Below the pieces are notes generated by a model that was not told where the DNA came from, searched no databases, and saw nothing but the letters and a program-made list of their open reading frames with translations. This document shows, piece by piece, positions 52,541-61,266 of a stretch of DNA of 64,000 nucleotides. Origin of the DNA: CAZTCJ01 sp964612085 (GTDB lineage Bacteria; Pseudomonadota; Alphaproteobacteria; JAJFIK01); assembly GCA_964612085.1 (NCBI GenBank), contig CAZTCJ010000007.1, forward strand, positions 20,242-84,241, read 5' to 3'. Numbering within the stretch: position 1 is the first letter of the stretch; the number at the start of each line of letters is the position of its first letter. Made by a program: the position numbers and the translations under genes.

Positions 52541-54247
52541 GTGTCCGTCAGGCAAAAGAAAAAGCAAGCCATGGCGTCCGATCGAGGCGAGCGGACCGAT
52601 CCGGTCCTCAGGGTTCTCGCCGCATCGGGGCAGGCGGTTTATGACTGGTCGCTCAAGGACGACCGGTTGTCCTGGTCAGGCGATACGGCCGGCATATTGG
52701 GCTGTTGTCCCGCTACCGGCGAGGCTTTCCGGGACGCGCTGCCGGCAGCGGCGGAAAGACGCAATGAAGCGGTACACTCCGGCACCGGCCGCGATCTTCA
52801 GTTCACGATAGAATATCAGATCCTCCGGGACGGCGATCCGCACTGGATCGAGGAAACCGGCGTCTGCCGCCATGGGTCCGATGGCACGCTCGAACGCATG
52901 TCGGGCGTGGTTCGTCTGGTCACGGAGCGCAAGATCCGGGAAGCGGCGCTGTCTTATCTGGCGACCTATGACAAGCTGACCGGTCATCTGAACCGGACGG
53001 AGCTGACCCGGACCCTGAACGAGGCGATGATCCGTGTGCGGCATGGCGGGGAAGCCTGCGCCTATCTGGTCGCCGGCATCGACGATCTGTGGGTGATCAA
53101 CGAGACCTATGGGTTCGAGGCCGCCGATGAGATGATCGCAGCGGTCGGCCTGCGCCTGTCCCAGGCCTTGCGCCCGGGCGATGCGATCGGGCGCATTTCG
53201 GGCAATAAATTCGGCATGGTGCTCGCCCAGTGCAGCGCCAACGAGATGACCGGCATCATCGACCGTCTCGGGGATTGCGTGCGCGGCACGGCCGTGACGA
53301 CGAGCGCGGGCGAGATCGAGGCGTCGGTTTCCATCGGCTGCCTGCATTTGTCCGAAGACGCCGGAACCAGCCAGGAAGTCATGGCGGAGGCGGCCATGGC
53401 GCTCGACCGGGCCCGCCATCGCGGGCGCGATGCCCATGTGGTGACCCAGGCCTCCGGCGCATCCGAGCGCAAACATGTGGCCGGGATTGCCGACTGCGTC
53501 CTGTCCGCGATCCGGGAAGGGCGGGTCAAGCTCGCCTATCAGCCAATCGTCTGCACCAAGACGGGCGAGGTCGCCCAGTGGGAGTGTCTGGCGCGGATCC
53601 TCAATGAGGAGGGCGAGCTGATCCCGGCGGCGTCCTTCGTGCCGGTCGCGGAGAAGCTGGGCCTGATCCGGTCGATCGATCTGCGCGTGCTGGAAGGCGC
53701 GCTGTCCCGCCTGAAAGAAGACCCGAAACTGCATCTGGCCGTGAACGTGTCGAGCATGGCGGCCGTCGAGATCTCGTGGCTCTCCAGCTATCTGGGGCAG
53801 ATCCAGGCCGAGCGGTCGCTTGCGCCCCGTCTCGCCATCGAGATCACCGAACATTCCGCCATCGAGGATCTGGAGCGCTCCTGCGAGTTCATCGCGGCCT
53901 TGCGGTCTTTCGGATGCAAGATCGCCATCGACGATTTCGGCGCGGGCTACACCTCGTTCCGGAACCTCCAGAGGCTGAACGTCGATGTGGTCAAGATCGA
54001 CGGCTCGTTCATCCGTAATATCGCGCGCGACAAGAACGATCAGTTTTTCGTCAAGACGCTGATTGCGCTTGCCCGGAATTTCGATCTGGAAACGGTGGCT
54101 GAATGCGTCGGCTGCGCCCGGGACGTGGCCATCCTCAATGAAATGGGGGTGGATTTCCTGCAGGGCTTTTATATCGGCCATCCGGAGATGCAGCCCAAGC
54201 CGCCCCGCAAGCGCGCGGGCCTGAAACAGTCCGTGAAGGTTGCTTAA
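52541..54247 (+). CDS. PAS-GGDEF-EAL protein with degenerate GGDEF motif
   Basis: A 568-residue cyclic-di-GMP protein. A PAS domain (about 20-128) precedes a GGDEF domain (about 140-300), whose signature reads SGNKF (220-224), so it should not make cyclic-di-GMP. The EAL domain (about 315-555) has ECLAR for EALxR, EITEH, DDFGAGYTSFRNL, and KIDGSFI; AECVG replaces AEGVE. Phosphodiesterase activity is likely but not certain. The GTG at 52541 has GGGGCAGG before it; the ATG at 52571 is an alternative start. Confidence 0.88.
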   Translation: MSVRQKKKQAMASDRGERTDPVLRVLAASGQAVYDWSLKDDRLSWSGDTAGILGCCPATGEAFRDALPAAAERRNEAVHSGTGRDLQFTIEYQILRDGDPHWIEETGVCRHGSDGTLERMSGVVRLVTERKIREAALSYLATYDKLTGHLNRTELTRTLNEAMIRVRHGGEACAYLVAGIDDLWVINETYGFEAADEMIAAVGLRLSQALRPGDAIGRISGNKFGMVLAQCSANEMTGIIDRLGDCVRGTAVTTSAGEIEASVSIGCLHLSEDAGTSQEVMAEAAMALDRARHRGRDAHVVTQASGASERKHVAGIADCVLSAIREGRVKLAYQPIVCTKTGEVAQWECLARILNEEGELIPAASFVPVAEKLGLIRSIDLRVLEGALSRLKEDPKLHLAVNVSSMAAVEISWLSSYLGQIQAERSLAPRLAIEITEHSAIEDLERSCEFIAALRSFGCKIAIDDFGAGYTSFRNLQRLNVDVVKIDGSFIRNIARDKNDQFFVKTLIALARNFDLETVAECVGCARDVAILNEMGVDFLQGFYIGHPEMQPKPPRKRAGLKQSVKVA

Positions 54248-54268
54248 AGACTCAAGCCCCGAACGCCG

Positions 54269-54934
54269 TCAGTTCTTCTTGGGCTGACCCGGCTTGTCCA
54301 TCTCGTCCAGGCGCTGCTGCATGGCCTCGATCTGCTGGCGCAAGGCATGAATTTCCGCATCCGAAGGCGCTTCGGGCTCCTCGTCGGCAGCGCCATTGGC
54401 TGCCGGCGCGGACGGCGCGGACGGCGCGGCATGGCTGCCGGGGAGATCCCGGCCCATGGGCGCGCCGAAGGTCATCATGCGCTTATAGGCTTCAAGCCAG
54501 GTGTCCTGGAACAGAGCTGCGTTCTGGCGCGACAGATCCTCGAAGAACTTGAATGTCTGTCCGCCGAAGGTTTCCGCCATGCGATTGCGCAGCTGTTCCT
54601 GGTTGCGGGCAAAGGCTTCCATGCTGACTTCAAGATAGCGGGGCACGGCCGACTGCAACTGATCGCCGTAAAAGCCGATCAGTTGTCGGAGGAATTGAAT
54701 GGGCAGTAGGTTCTGGCCCTTGTTTTCTTCCTCGAAGATGATCTGGGTCAGGACGGAGCGCGTGATGTCGTCATTGGTGCGCGCATCGTAGACGTTGAAG
54801 TCTTGTCCCTGTTTGACCATTTCGCACAGGTGATCGAGCGTGACATAGCTGCTCGTCGCCGTGTTGTAGAGGCGCCGGTTCGCGTATTTCTTGATTGTGA
54901 TCGGGCCCTCTGTGGCTTTGGATTTTCCGGGCAC
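54269..54934 (-). CDS. phaR: Polyhydroxyalkanoate synthesis repressor PhaR
   Basis: A 221-residue PHA-granule-binding repressor. TIKKYANRRLYNTATSSYVTL is the conserved DNA-binding N-terminus (about residues 12-32), followed by the two PHB accumulation regulatory segments with FEEENKGQNLLPIQFLRQLI. An Ala/Pro-rich linker and a C-terminal coiled coil (IHALRQQIEAMQQRLDEM) close it. Start is GTG. PhaR represses phasin and synthesis genes until PHB granules form. It is divergent from phbB. Confidence 0.95.
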   Translation of the reverse strand: MPGKSKATEGPITIKKYANRRLYNTATSSYVTLDHLCEMVKQGQDFNVYDARTNDDITRSVLTQIIFEEENKGQNLLPIQFLRQLIGFYGDQLQSAVPRYLEVSMEAFARNQEQLRNRMAETFGGQTFKFFEDLSRQNAALFQDTWLEAYKRMMTFGAPMGRDLPGSHAAPSAPSAPAANGAADEEPEAPSDAEIHALRQQIEAMQQRLDEMDKPGQPKKN

Positions 54935-55398
54935 GGTACGCCTGCCTTTTCTGCAAAGAGTGCGTTTCGCTCAAGCGCGGGGGAGGCTTTTTGCTGCGGC
55001 TGCTTGCGAGTGCCGCGATCCTTCGCTCCAGCGCGTCGGCCATGACGGGATTTTGCGAAGCCCGGCCCATGGCCCTCGACAAATTGTCGCGCTTTTTCCT
55101 TCTGCATCATTACTAACCCAAATTGACGGGACGGAAAAGATGGCAGCGGGCTGGGATAGGGATCCGAAAGGGCTAGAACAGTTCCAGCAAACGTCTAGGT
55201 AAGGTGCTCTGATCGTTTTATCATCTTCACGATCAATGCTTTCGCGATGCCGAATCCGGGCATTGTGCCAGCATGTCCCCCGGCATGGCTCGGATCGCGC
55301 GCCATGTTTTAAGGTGAAGTCTCAGAGGTGAAGGCTTCCCGCCGGTCCGGCGGGGGACATATCGAAAAACTGTCAGAAGCCGTGAAGGAGGGTCGCAC
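54935..55398. other. Intergenic region between phaR and phbB
   Basis: 464 bases between divergent PHB genes. Two overlapping minus-strand frames (up to 55110 and 55082) reach into phaR in other frames and look unlike protein. I see no convincing gene; the length suggests regulatory DNA, where PhaR itself could bind, but no clear PhaR repeat is evident by eye. Confidence 0.5.
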
Positions 55399-56127
55399 AT
55401 GGAAAGAGTCGCACTGGTCACCGGGGGCACCCGAGGCATCGGGCTCGGCATCAGCCAGGCGCTGAGGGAAGCCGGATACAAGGTTGCCGCCACATTCTAC
55501 GGCAATTCCTCTGCCGCCAGGGCGTGCGAGGAAGCGCTGGGGATCAAGACCTATCAATGGGATGTCTGCGAGTACGAGGCCTGCCAGGCCGGCATCGCGC
55601 AGGTCCAAAGCGAGCTTGGGCCTGTCTCTGTCCTGGTGAACAATGCGGGCATCACCCGCGACGCCATGCTCCATAAAATGGAGCTCGACCAGTGGCAGGC
55701 GGTGATGCGCACCAATCTGGATTCCATGTTCAACATGTCCCGCCAAGTGCTGCCCGCCATGCGCGAGCAGACTTTCGGCCGCATCATCAATATCTCGTCG
55801 ATCAACGGCCAGAAAGGCCAGATGGGCCAGACCAACTATTCCGCCGCCAAGGCCGGCGTGATCGGTTTCACCAAGGCACTCGCCCAGGAAACCGCGCGCA
55901 AGGGCATCACCGTGAACTGCATCGCGCCCGGCTATATCGACACCGATATGGTCGCCGCCGTGCCGCAGGCCGCGCTTGACGGGATCATCGCGACCATTCC
56001 CGTGGGCCGGCTCGGCACCGCCGACGAGATCGCCCATTGCGTGACCTTCCTGGCCGACGAAAAGGCCGGCTTTGTCACCGGGTCGGTGCTCACCGCCAAT
56101 GGCGGCCAGTACATCGCCAACGGCTGA
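55399..56127 (+). CDS. phbB: Acetoacetyl-CoA reductase
   Basis: A 242-residue SDR enzyme reducing acetoacetyl-CoA to (R)-3-hydroxybutyryl-CoA with NADPH. TGGTRGIG (9-16), NNAGITRDAMLHKM, the catalytic Ser/Tyr/Lys in SSINGQKGQMGQTNYSAAK and the IAPGYIDTDMV segment are typical for PhbB. GAAGGAGGG lies before the ATG. No phaA or phaC gene is in the window, so the rest of the pathway lies elsewhere. A terminator follows. Confidence 0.95.
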   Translation: MERVALVTGGTRGIGLGISQALREAGYKVAATFYGNSSAARACEEALGIKTYQWDVCEYEACQAGIAQVQSELGPVSVLVNNAGITRDAMLHKMELDQWQAVMRTNLDSMFNMSRQVLPAMREQTFGRIINISSINGQKGQMGQTNYSAAKAGVIGFTKALAQETARKGITVNCIAPGYIDTDMVAAVPQAALDGIIATIPVGRLGTADEIAHCVTFLADEKAGFVTGSVLTANGGQYIANG

Positions 56128-56157
56128 TCCGGGACATCATTTTTGCTGATCGGGAGA

Positions 56158-56194
56158 ACCGGCACGGTCCTTGCGGGCCATCGTGCCGGTTTTT
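56158..56194 (+). terminator. Intrinsic terminator after phbB
   Basis: ACCGGCACG (56158-56166) and CGTGCCGGT (56182-56190) form a perfect 9-base stem with T residues 56190-56194 behind it. Confidence 0.85.
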
Positions 56195-56456
56195 CTGTTG
56201 TGGCCATGCGGGGCAAGGCCGGATCTGGGCGCAGATGCGGCAGAAACCGGTGCGTCCTGCCCTTACCTCGCCTTAATGTGTCACGCACGGGACACACTGT
56301 CGCTTGAATGCTCCGGCACTATCCATCTTGGTTCCGGCGGGGTCTTTAAACCGGTTTGCCGATTGTTCAGATTTGGCACACGGGTGATCGCGACGGCCGG
56401 TCGGCGGGGCTTTCGAAGCCCGCGCGGATCCGGCGAGCAGAGGTGACAGGACCAGC

Positions 56457-57335
56457 ATGACAGCAGGCGCGACAGACCATCGCCAGGAGACCGGACATCG
56501 CCAGGAGACCGGACATCGCCAGGAGACCGGACCATGGCATCGGCCGGTCTCGATGCTGTTTTCCCTTTTTCTTTGTGCCTTTGCGGCGACCATGGCCACC
56601 GCACAGGCCGATCAGCGCACCGGCCATCATCTGTCCTATTACATGAGCGGCGATGGGTCGGTGGGCTTTGTGCTCGACCGCACCGGGGCGGTACCGCGCA
56701 TCCAGTTCAACCGCTCAGGCGATGTGATCGCCCTGGAAGCGGTGCCGGCGGCACGCGGGGACATTCTGCTGAAAGACGCCGACGGCGATACTGTGGTGCG
56801 CGTGACGACTTTCGGCGCGGCGACCTACTACCCCAAAGGAAATATGTACGGGATCCCGTTGGAGCGGGCGAGCCACGGCGTGCCCCTGGGCAGCCAGCGG
56901 GCCCCGGCCAAATTGTCGGCCCTGCGCCGTGAGGCCAATCTGATGGCGGAGAATATCGCCGCGGCTCTGGGCCGGCCGATTGCCTTCGAGGCCGACTGGG
57001 ATCTTTATCGCGACGATGTCATGCGCGCCGATGTGCTGTTCGAGGCCATCGAGGCCTGCGCCCTGGCGTTTGCGCGCATTGCCCGCCAGCCCGCGATGCG
57101 GACCGATATCTGGCAGGATCTGAAGCGCATCCGCTTTATCGAGAGTGACCGGGTCGGTCTCAGCCGGAGCCCGACCACCCTTTATGTGCGCTATGTGAGC
57201 GAGGCCAAGAATGCGGGCCGTCCGGGCGCCTCGACCATCGTCCGGTTTTTGAGCCCGGTGGAGCGTCAGAGCCCGCCGCCGGCGAGCCCGCGCCTGCCGA
57301 TCATGACCGTCTCCCAGCCGATCGGGGGCAATTGA
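56457..57335 (+). CDS. DUF4908-like exported protein with N-terminal hexapeptide repeat
   Basis: A 292-residue protein resembling the alphaproteobacterial DUF4908 family, with no known role. Starting at 56457 (AGGA seven bases upstream), residues 8-25 are three copies of a HRQETG-type hexapeptide, then a signal peptide MLFSLFLCAFAATMATAQA. The mature part has YYMSGDGSVGFVLDRTG and a helical second half; the tail is Pro/Ser-rich. If translation begins instead at 56553, the repeat would be untranslated leader. Family match is from memory and moderate. Confidence 0.7.
   Translation: MTAGATDHRQETGHRQETGHRQETGPWHRPVSMLFSLFLCAFAATMATAQADQRTGHHLSYYMSGDGSVGFVLDRTGAVPRIQFNRSGDVIALEAVPAARGDILLKDADGDTVVRVTTFGAATYYPKGNMYGIPLERASHGVPLGSQRAPAKLSALRREANLMAENIAAALGRPIAFEADWDLYRDDVMRADVLFEAIEACALAFARIARQPAMRTDIWQDLKRIRFIESDRVGLSRSPTTLYVRYVSEAKNAGRPGASTIVRFLSPVERQSPPPASPRLPIMTVSQPIGGN
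56478..56531 (+). repeat. Three perfect 18-bp tandem repeats
   Basis: Three identical 18-base units (56478-56495, 56496-56513, 56514-56531), each with an AGGAG core. They are in frame with the downstream gene and code for a repeated hexapeptide if the early start is used. Confidence 0.95.
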
Positions 57336-57340
57336 GACCC

Positions 57341-57790
57341 ATGATGATCCGGCGCGCGCAATGCTGCTGCGGTGGCATTGCCATAGAGTGTGACGGCGAC
57401 GGCGACGAGATCGTCATCTGCAACTGTATCGATTGCCAGCGGCGTACGGGTGCTCCATTTGGGGTCAGCCATTACTACGCCGCTTCGCTGATCCTTGCCC
57501 GCCACGGCAGCCCCAAGATTTTCACCCGCACCGGCTCGATGGGGACGGTCTACCATTTCCATTTCTGCCCCGATTGCGGATCGACCGTGTACTGGACCGT
57601 CGAAGGCAGTGATGAATTCGGCGTTTCGGGTGGCTGCTTCGCGGCGTCCGATATGCGCAAGCCGGACAGCGTCGTTTATGTCTCGACCGCCTATCGGTGG
57701 ATTGAGCATCCTGACGATCTGCCCTGGTACGACCGCGGCCATTCGAGCCCGTGCGTGCATGAGGGCCGGGGTCCGGCTTCTTCGTCTTAG
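57341..57790 (+). CDS. GFA family zinc-binding protein
   Basis: A 149-residue member of the glutathione-dependent formaldehyde-activating enzyme (GFA/CENP-V) family. Zinc ligands are in QCCCGG, CNCIDCQRRTG and HFCPDCGSTVYW. The family name is historic and most members have no proven activity. The ATG at 57341 follows the stop of the preceding gene by five bases, so they are probably co-transcribed. Confidence 0.9.
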   Translation: MMIRRAQCCCGGIAIECDGDGDEIVICNCIDCQRRTGAPFGVSHYYAASLILARHGSPKIFTRTGSMGTVYHFHFCPDCGSTVYWTVEGSDEFGVSGGCFAASDMRKPDSVVYVSTAYRWIEHPDDLPWYDRGHSSPCVHEGRGPASSS

Positions 57791-58212
57791 GCGCCTTGCG
57801 GTGCCCAGCCCTCGGGCGCCAGTTCGAACCCGGCGAACTCAAAGCCCGGCGCGACCGTACAGCCCACAAGTGTGTAATCGCCAAGACTGCGGGCCGCCTG
57901 CCAGGCGCCGCGCGGCACGATCCCCTGCGGCCGCTGCCCGGCGGCCAGATCGGTGCCCAGGGTAAGGCGCTCCACCGCGCCCACACCGTCGGCAATCGAC
58001 AGGTCCAGCGGTGCCCCGGCATACCAATGCCAGACCTCGACCGCGTCCACCTTGTGCCAGCGGGAGGCTTCGCCGGCCTTGAGCAGGAAATAAATCGCTG
58101 TCGATGCGGCCCGTCCGCCGGTTCCCTCCGGGTCGCGGAACATCTCCCGGAATGCGCCGCCTTCGGGATGGGGCTCCAGTCCCAGCAGCGCGATGATCTC
58201 GTCGGCGGTCAT
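57787..58212 (-). CDS. Cupin domain protein (DUF985)
   Basis: A 141-residue cupin-fold protein of the DUF985 type, seen from LGLEPHPEGGAFREMFRDP, STAIYFLLKAGEASRWHKVDAVEVWHWYAGAPL and GDYTLVGCTVAPGFEFAGFEL. Function is unknown in this family. It overlaps gloB by one base (TGATG), so it is translationally coupled, and its end overlaps the convergent GFA gene by four bases. Confidence 0.88.
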   Translation of the reverse strand: MTADEIIALLGLEPHPEGGAFREMFRDPEGTGGRAASTAIYFLLKAGEASRWHKVDAVEVWHWYAGAPLDLSIADGVGAVERLTLGTDLAAGQRPQGIVPRGAWQAARSLGDYTLVGCTVAPGFEFAGFELAPEGWAPQGA

Positions 58213-58973
58213 CAGGCGGTGTCCTTGCGCCGGCGGATTTCGGCGAACACTTCCCAGTCTTCGGCGCCTTCCATGCCCAGCGTCTTGCGGATCGTCGGAT
58301 CGGCGGCGCGCAGGAACGGGCTCGTGCGCTTTTCCAGGCCGAGCGTGGTCGGGATCGTCGGCTGGCCCTTGGCGCGCAGCTCTTCGACCTCTGCGGCGCG
58401 GGCTTTCAGATCGGCATTGCCCGGATCGATCGTGAGCGCGAAGCGGGCATTCGACTGGGTGTATTCATGGCCGCAATAGACCCGTGTGTCGTCGGGCAGG
58501 GTCATCAGCTTGGACAGCGAGCGCCACATGTCCTGGGCCGTGCCCTCGAACAGCCGCCCGCAGCCCATGGAAAACATCGTGTCCCCCACGAATACGGCAC
58601 TCACCGCCGGGATGTGGAACGAGATATGCCCCGCCGTATGAGCCGGCGTGGACAGGACATGGACCTCGGCATTGCCCAGCGGGAACACTTCGCCGTCCTT
58701 GACGCCCACATCGACCGCCGGAATTTGGTCCTGCTCGGCCTGGGGCGCGATGATCGTGGCGCCGTGGCGCAGTTTCAGGGCCTCGTTACCGCCGACATGG
58801 TCGAAATGGTGGTGGGTGTTGAGGATGTGCGTCAGCCGCCAGCCGCGGGCCTCCAGTGCCCGTGCCACCGGCTCTTCTTCGGCCGGATCGACAACGGCCG
58901 TCATATCGGCGGCGTCGTCACGGATGAGGTAGGCGTAATTGTCGCTCAGGCAGGGCACGAGTTCGATGTTCAT
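58212..58973 (-). CDS. gloB: Hydroxyacylglutathione hydrolase (glyoxalase II)
   Basis: A 253-residue metallo-beta-lactamase-fold hydrolase that splits S-lactoylglutathione to lactate and glutathione. The binuclear metal motif THHHFDH is in the first quarter; HTAGH, VFVGDTMFSMGCGRLFEG and CGHEYTQSNARFA follow, with the C-terminal glutathione-binding segment. The ATG at 58973 marks the family's usual start (MNIELVPCLSDNY); the frame continues upstream only as antisense of the methyltransferase. Confidence 0.95.
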   Translation of the reverse strand: MNIELVPCLSDNYAYLIRDDAADMTAVVDPAEEEPVARALEARGWRLTHILNTHHHFDHVGGNEALKLRHGATIIAPQAEQDQIPAVDVGVKDGEVFPLGNAEVHVLSTPAHTAGHISFHIPAVSAVFVGDTMFSMGCGRLFEGTAQDMWRSLSKLMTLPDDTRVYCGHEYTQSNARFALTIDPGNADLKARAAEVEELRAKGQPTIPTTLGLEKRTSPFLRAADPTIRKTLGMEGAEDWEVFAEIRRRKDTA

Positions 58974-59138
58974 CGTCCAGTCTCCAGTCGCGAGAAGATG
59001 ACTGCCGCCGGACCAATGGCTCATCGGCCCGGCGATGGCGCGCGGGCCGGCCTTGCGCCGTTCTTGTGGCGGCGGCACTTTGCACCAACCTATCAGGAGA
59101 CTCGGTGATTGCAGAATCGCGTGGTGGAAGCCTTGAGC

Positions 59139-59927
59139 ATGGATGTGACTGAGCTGCGGGATTTTTATGCCGGCCCCAAGGGGCAGATGGCGCGCCGTCT
59201 GGTGCGCCGGCGCATCCGGGCGATCTGGCCCCATGCCGATGGGCTCGATGTGCTGGGTCTGGGTTATGCGACGCCCTATCTGCGGTCCTACCGGGACGGC
59301 GCGCGCCGGGTGATCGGTTTCATGCCGTCCTGCCAGGGCGTGGTGCCCTGGCCTTTGGGCGAGGCGCCGTCCACCGCCCTGGTCGAGGACACCGCGCTGC
59401 CGCTGCCCGATGCCTGTATCGACCGGGTGCTCATGGTCCATGAGGTGGAGAACAGCGAAGCCTTGCGCCAGATGATGCGCGAGATCTGGCGGGTGCTGGC
59501 GCCGGAGGGGCGCATCCTTGTCGTGGTGCCGAACCGGCGCGGGCTGTGGGCGCGGTCCGAAAGCACGCCGTTCGGCCATGGCCGCCCGTTCAGCCAGGGG
59601 CAGATGGACCGTACGCTGAAGGATTGTATGTTTCAGACCGAGCAGGTGGACTGGGCGTTGTTCGTCCCGCCCTTCGCCCTGGGGCCGTTGATGACCTCGG
59701 CGGCGGCCTGGGAGAATGCCGGTCACCGGTTCTGGAAGCATTTCGGCGGCGTGCTGCTGATCGAAGCGTCAAAGCGCGTCATCGCGACGCCCCGGGGCAA
59801 GCGGTTCCCGGTCCTCAAACCCGTGGCCGATCTGGCGGGGCGCGGCTGGCGCGGCGCGTCGCCGGTACCGGTCGGCACACGGACGGCCGGGGGGTGTACC
59901 GCGCGGGTGGCCCGCACCGGCGACTGA
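59139..59927 (+). CDS. Class I SAM-dependent methyltransferase
   Basis: A 262-residue methyltransferase of the type-11 group. LDVLGLGYATPYL is the SAM-binding loop, PLPDACIDRVLMVHEVEN the post-II segment and REIWRVLAPEGRILVVVPNRRGLWAR the typical motif III part. It is divergent from gloB, a common arrangement in Alphaproteobacteria. Substrate unknown. The ATG at 59139 is used; a TTG 30 bases upstream is less likely. Confidence 0.88.
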   Translation: MDVTELRDFYAGPKGQMARRLVRRRIRAIWPHADGLDVLGLGYATPYLRSYRDGARRVIGFMPSCQGVVPWPLGEAPSTALVEDTALPLPDACIDRVLMVHEVENSEALRQMMREIWRVLAPEGRILVVVPNRRGLWARSESTPFGHGRPFSQGQMDRTLKDCMFQTEQVDWALFVPPFALGPLMTSAAAWENAGHRFWKHFGGVLLIEASKRVIATPRGKRFPVLKPVADLAGRGWRGASPVPVGTRTAGGCTARVARTGD

Positions 59928-59937
59928 GTTCGGTCCA

Positions 59938-59996
59938 GGAGCGCGCGCTCAGAAACTGTACGCGCGGATCTCCGCCCGGAGCGCGTGCTCAGAAAC
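59938..59996. repeat. Pair of 19-bp direct repeats with palindromic cores
   Basis: 59938-59956 and 59978-59996 are identical at 18 of 19 positions and 40 bases apart. Each includes a GAGCGCGCGCTC-type palindrome (perfect in the first copy). They lie between the convergent methyltransferase and metX genes. Confidence 0.75.
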
Positions 59997-60017
59997 GACG
60001 AGAGCCCTTGCGGATCC

Positions 60018-61238
60018 CTACAGCGCGTCATCGAGCCAGGTGCTGATCAGGCGGGCCATTTCCGGTTCATCCAGGAGGAACGCGTCGTGGCCCTTGTCGG
60101 AGGCGATCTCCTCATGGGCCGCGTCGATCCCGGCTTCCAGGGCGGCATCCAGAATAAGCCGGCTTTCCGCCGTCGGATAATGCCAGTCGCTGGTGAAGGA
60201 CAGCAGGCGGATCTTCGCGGTCGTGTGCGCAAAGGCGAGGGCGAGGCGCCCGCCATGGGCCGCCCCAAGATCGAAATAATCCATCGCCCGGGTGATGTAG
60301 AGATAGCTGTTGGCATCGAAGCGGGAGACGAAACTGCGGCCCTGATGGCGCAGATAGCTCTCGACCTGGAAATCGGCATCGAAGGTGAACGACACGCGCG
60401 CGCGGTCCTGGAGCGAGCGGCCGAATTTGCGGTCCATGGCGGTGCCGGACAGATAGGTGATATGCGCGGCCATGCGCGCGACCGCGAGGCCTTTTTCCGG
60501 CACCACGCCATAATCGGTATAGGCGCCCTCATGCCAATGGGGATCGGCCATGATGGCCTGACGGCCCACTTCGTAAAACGCGATGTTCTGCGCCGTATGG
60601 CGCGCCGCGGCGGCGATGGGCATGGCCATGCGCAGCCGGTCCGGCATGGCGCTGGCCCATTCCAGGGCCAGCATGCCGCCCATGGACCCGCCGATCACCG
60701 CCGCGAGTTGATCGATGCCCAGATGATCGATGAGCAGCGCCTGGGCGCGCGCGATATCGGCGATGGTGATGACCGGAAAATCGAGCCCATAGATGCGCCC
60801 GGTGGCCGGGTTGAGGCTGGAGGGGCCGGTCGTGCCCATGCAGCCGCCCAGCGTATTGGGCACGATCACGAAAAACCGGTCGGTGTCGACGGGCTTGCCG
60901 GGGCCGACCATGTGATCCCACCAGCCCGGCTTGCCCGTCAGCGGATGGGCCGAGGCCGCGAACTGGTCTCCGGTGAGCGCATGGCACACCAGAACCGCGT
61001 TGCTGCGCTCCGCGTTCAGCGTTCCATAGGTCTGATAGGCGATGGTCACCGGCCCCAGGGTCGTGCCGGCGTCCAGGGACAGGTGGTCGGCGGTCATGCG
61101 CGGCGAGGCGTCGCCAAGACGGGTTCCGGCACCGGTCGCATCGGGGCGCGAATAAGGTAAGCTGACCGCTTGGTGTTCATGAGCCGGGCGCCCGTCCGAT
61201 GCGTCGCGATGCGGAGCGGAACGGGGCGGACGGGTCAT
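60018..61238 (-). CDS. metX: Homoserine O-acetyltransferase
   Basis: A 406-residue alpha/beta-hydrolase-fold acyltransferase that activates homoserine for methionine synthesis. [21 protein letters not shown] and [13 protein letters not shown] (nucleophile serine) are characteristic, with SDKGHDAFL holding the catalytic histidine near the end. The ATG at 61238 has AGAGGA before it but gives a long polar N-terminus of about 47 residues; an internal ATG at 61097 is an alternative. The usual partner metW is absent here. Confidence 0.93.
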   Translation of the reverse strand: MTRPPRSAPHRDASDGRPAHEHQAVSLPYSRPDATGAGTRLGDASPRMTADHLSLDAGTTLGPVTIAYQTYGTLNAERSNAVLVCHALTGDQFAASAHPLTGKPGWWDHMVGPGKPVDTDRFFVIVPNTLGGCMGTTGPSSLNPATGRIYGLDFPVITIADIARAQALLIDHLGIDQLAAVIGGSMGGMLALEWASAMPDRLRMAMPIAAAARHTAQNIAFYEVGRQAIMADPHWHEGAYTDYGVVPEKGLAVARMAAHITYLSGTAMDRKFGRSLQDRARVSFTFDADFQVESYLRHQGRSFVSRFDANSYLYITRAMDYFDLGAAHGGRLALAFAHTTAKIRLLSFTSDWHYPTAESRLILDAALEAGIDAAHEEIASDKGHDAFLLDEPEMARLISTWLDDAL

Positions 61239-61266
61239 GGAATGGTCCTCTTGCCGGGGTTTGCGC

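Noticed and set aside
54748..55110. 120-codon minus-strand frame upstream of phaR
   Set aside because: Its second half lies inside phaR in another frame and its first half is low-complexity and charged.
56478..56531. Tandem repeats as a possible CRISPR array
   Set aside because: Units are contiguous with no spacers and are only 18 bases long.
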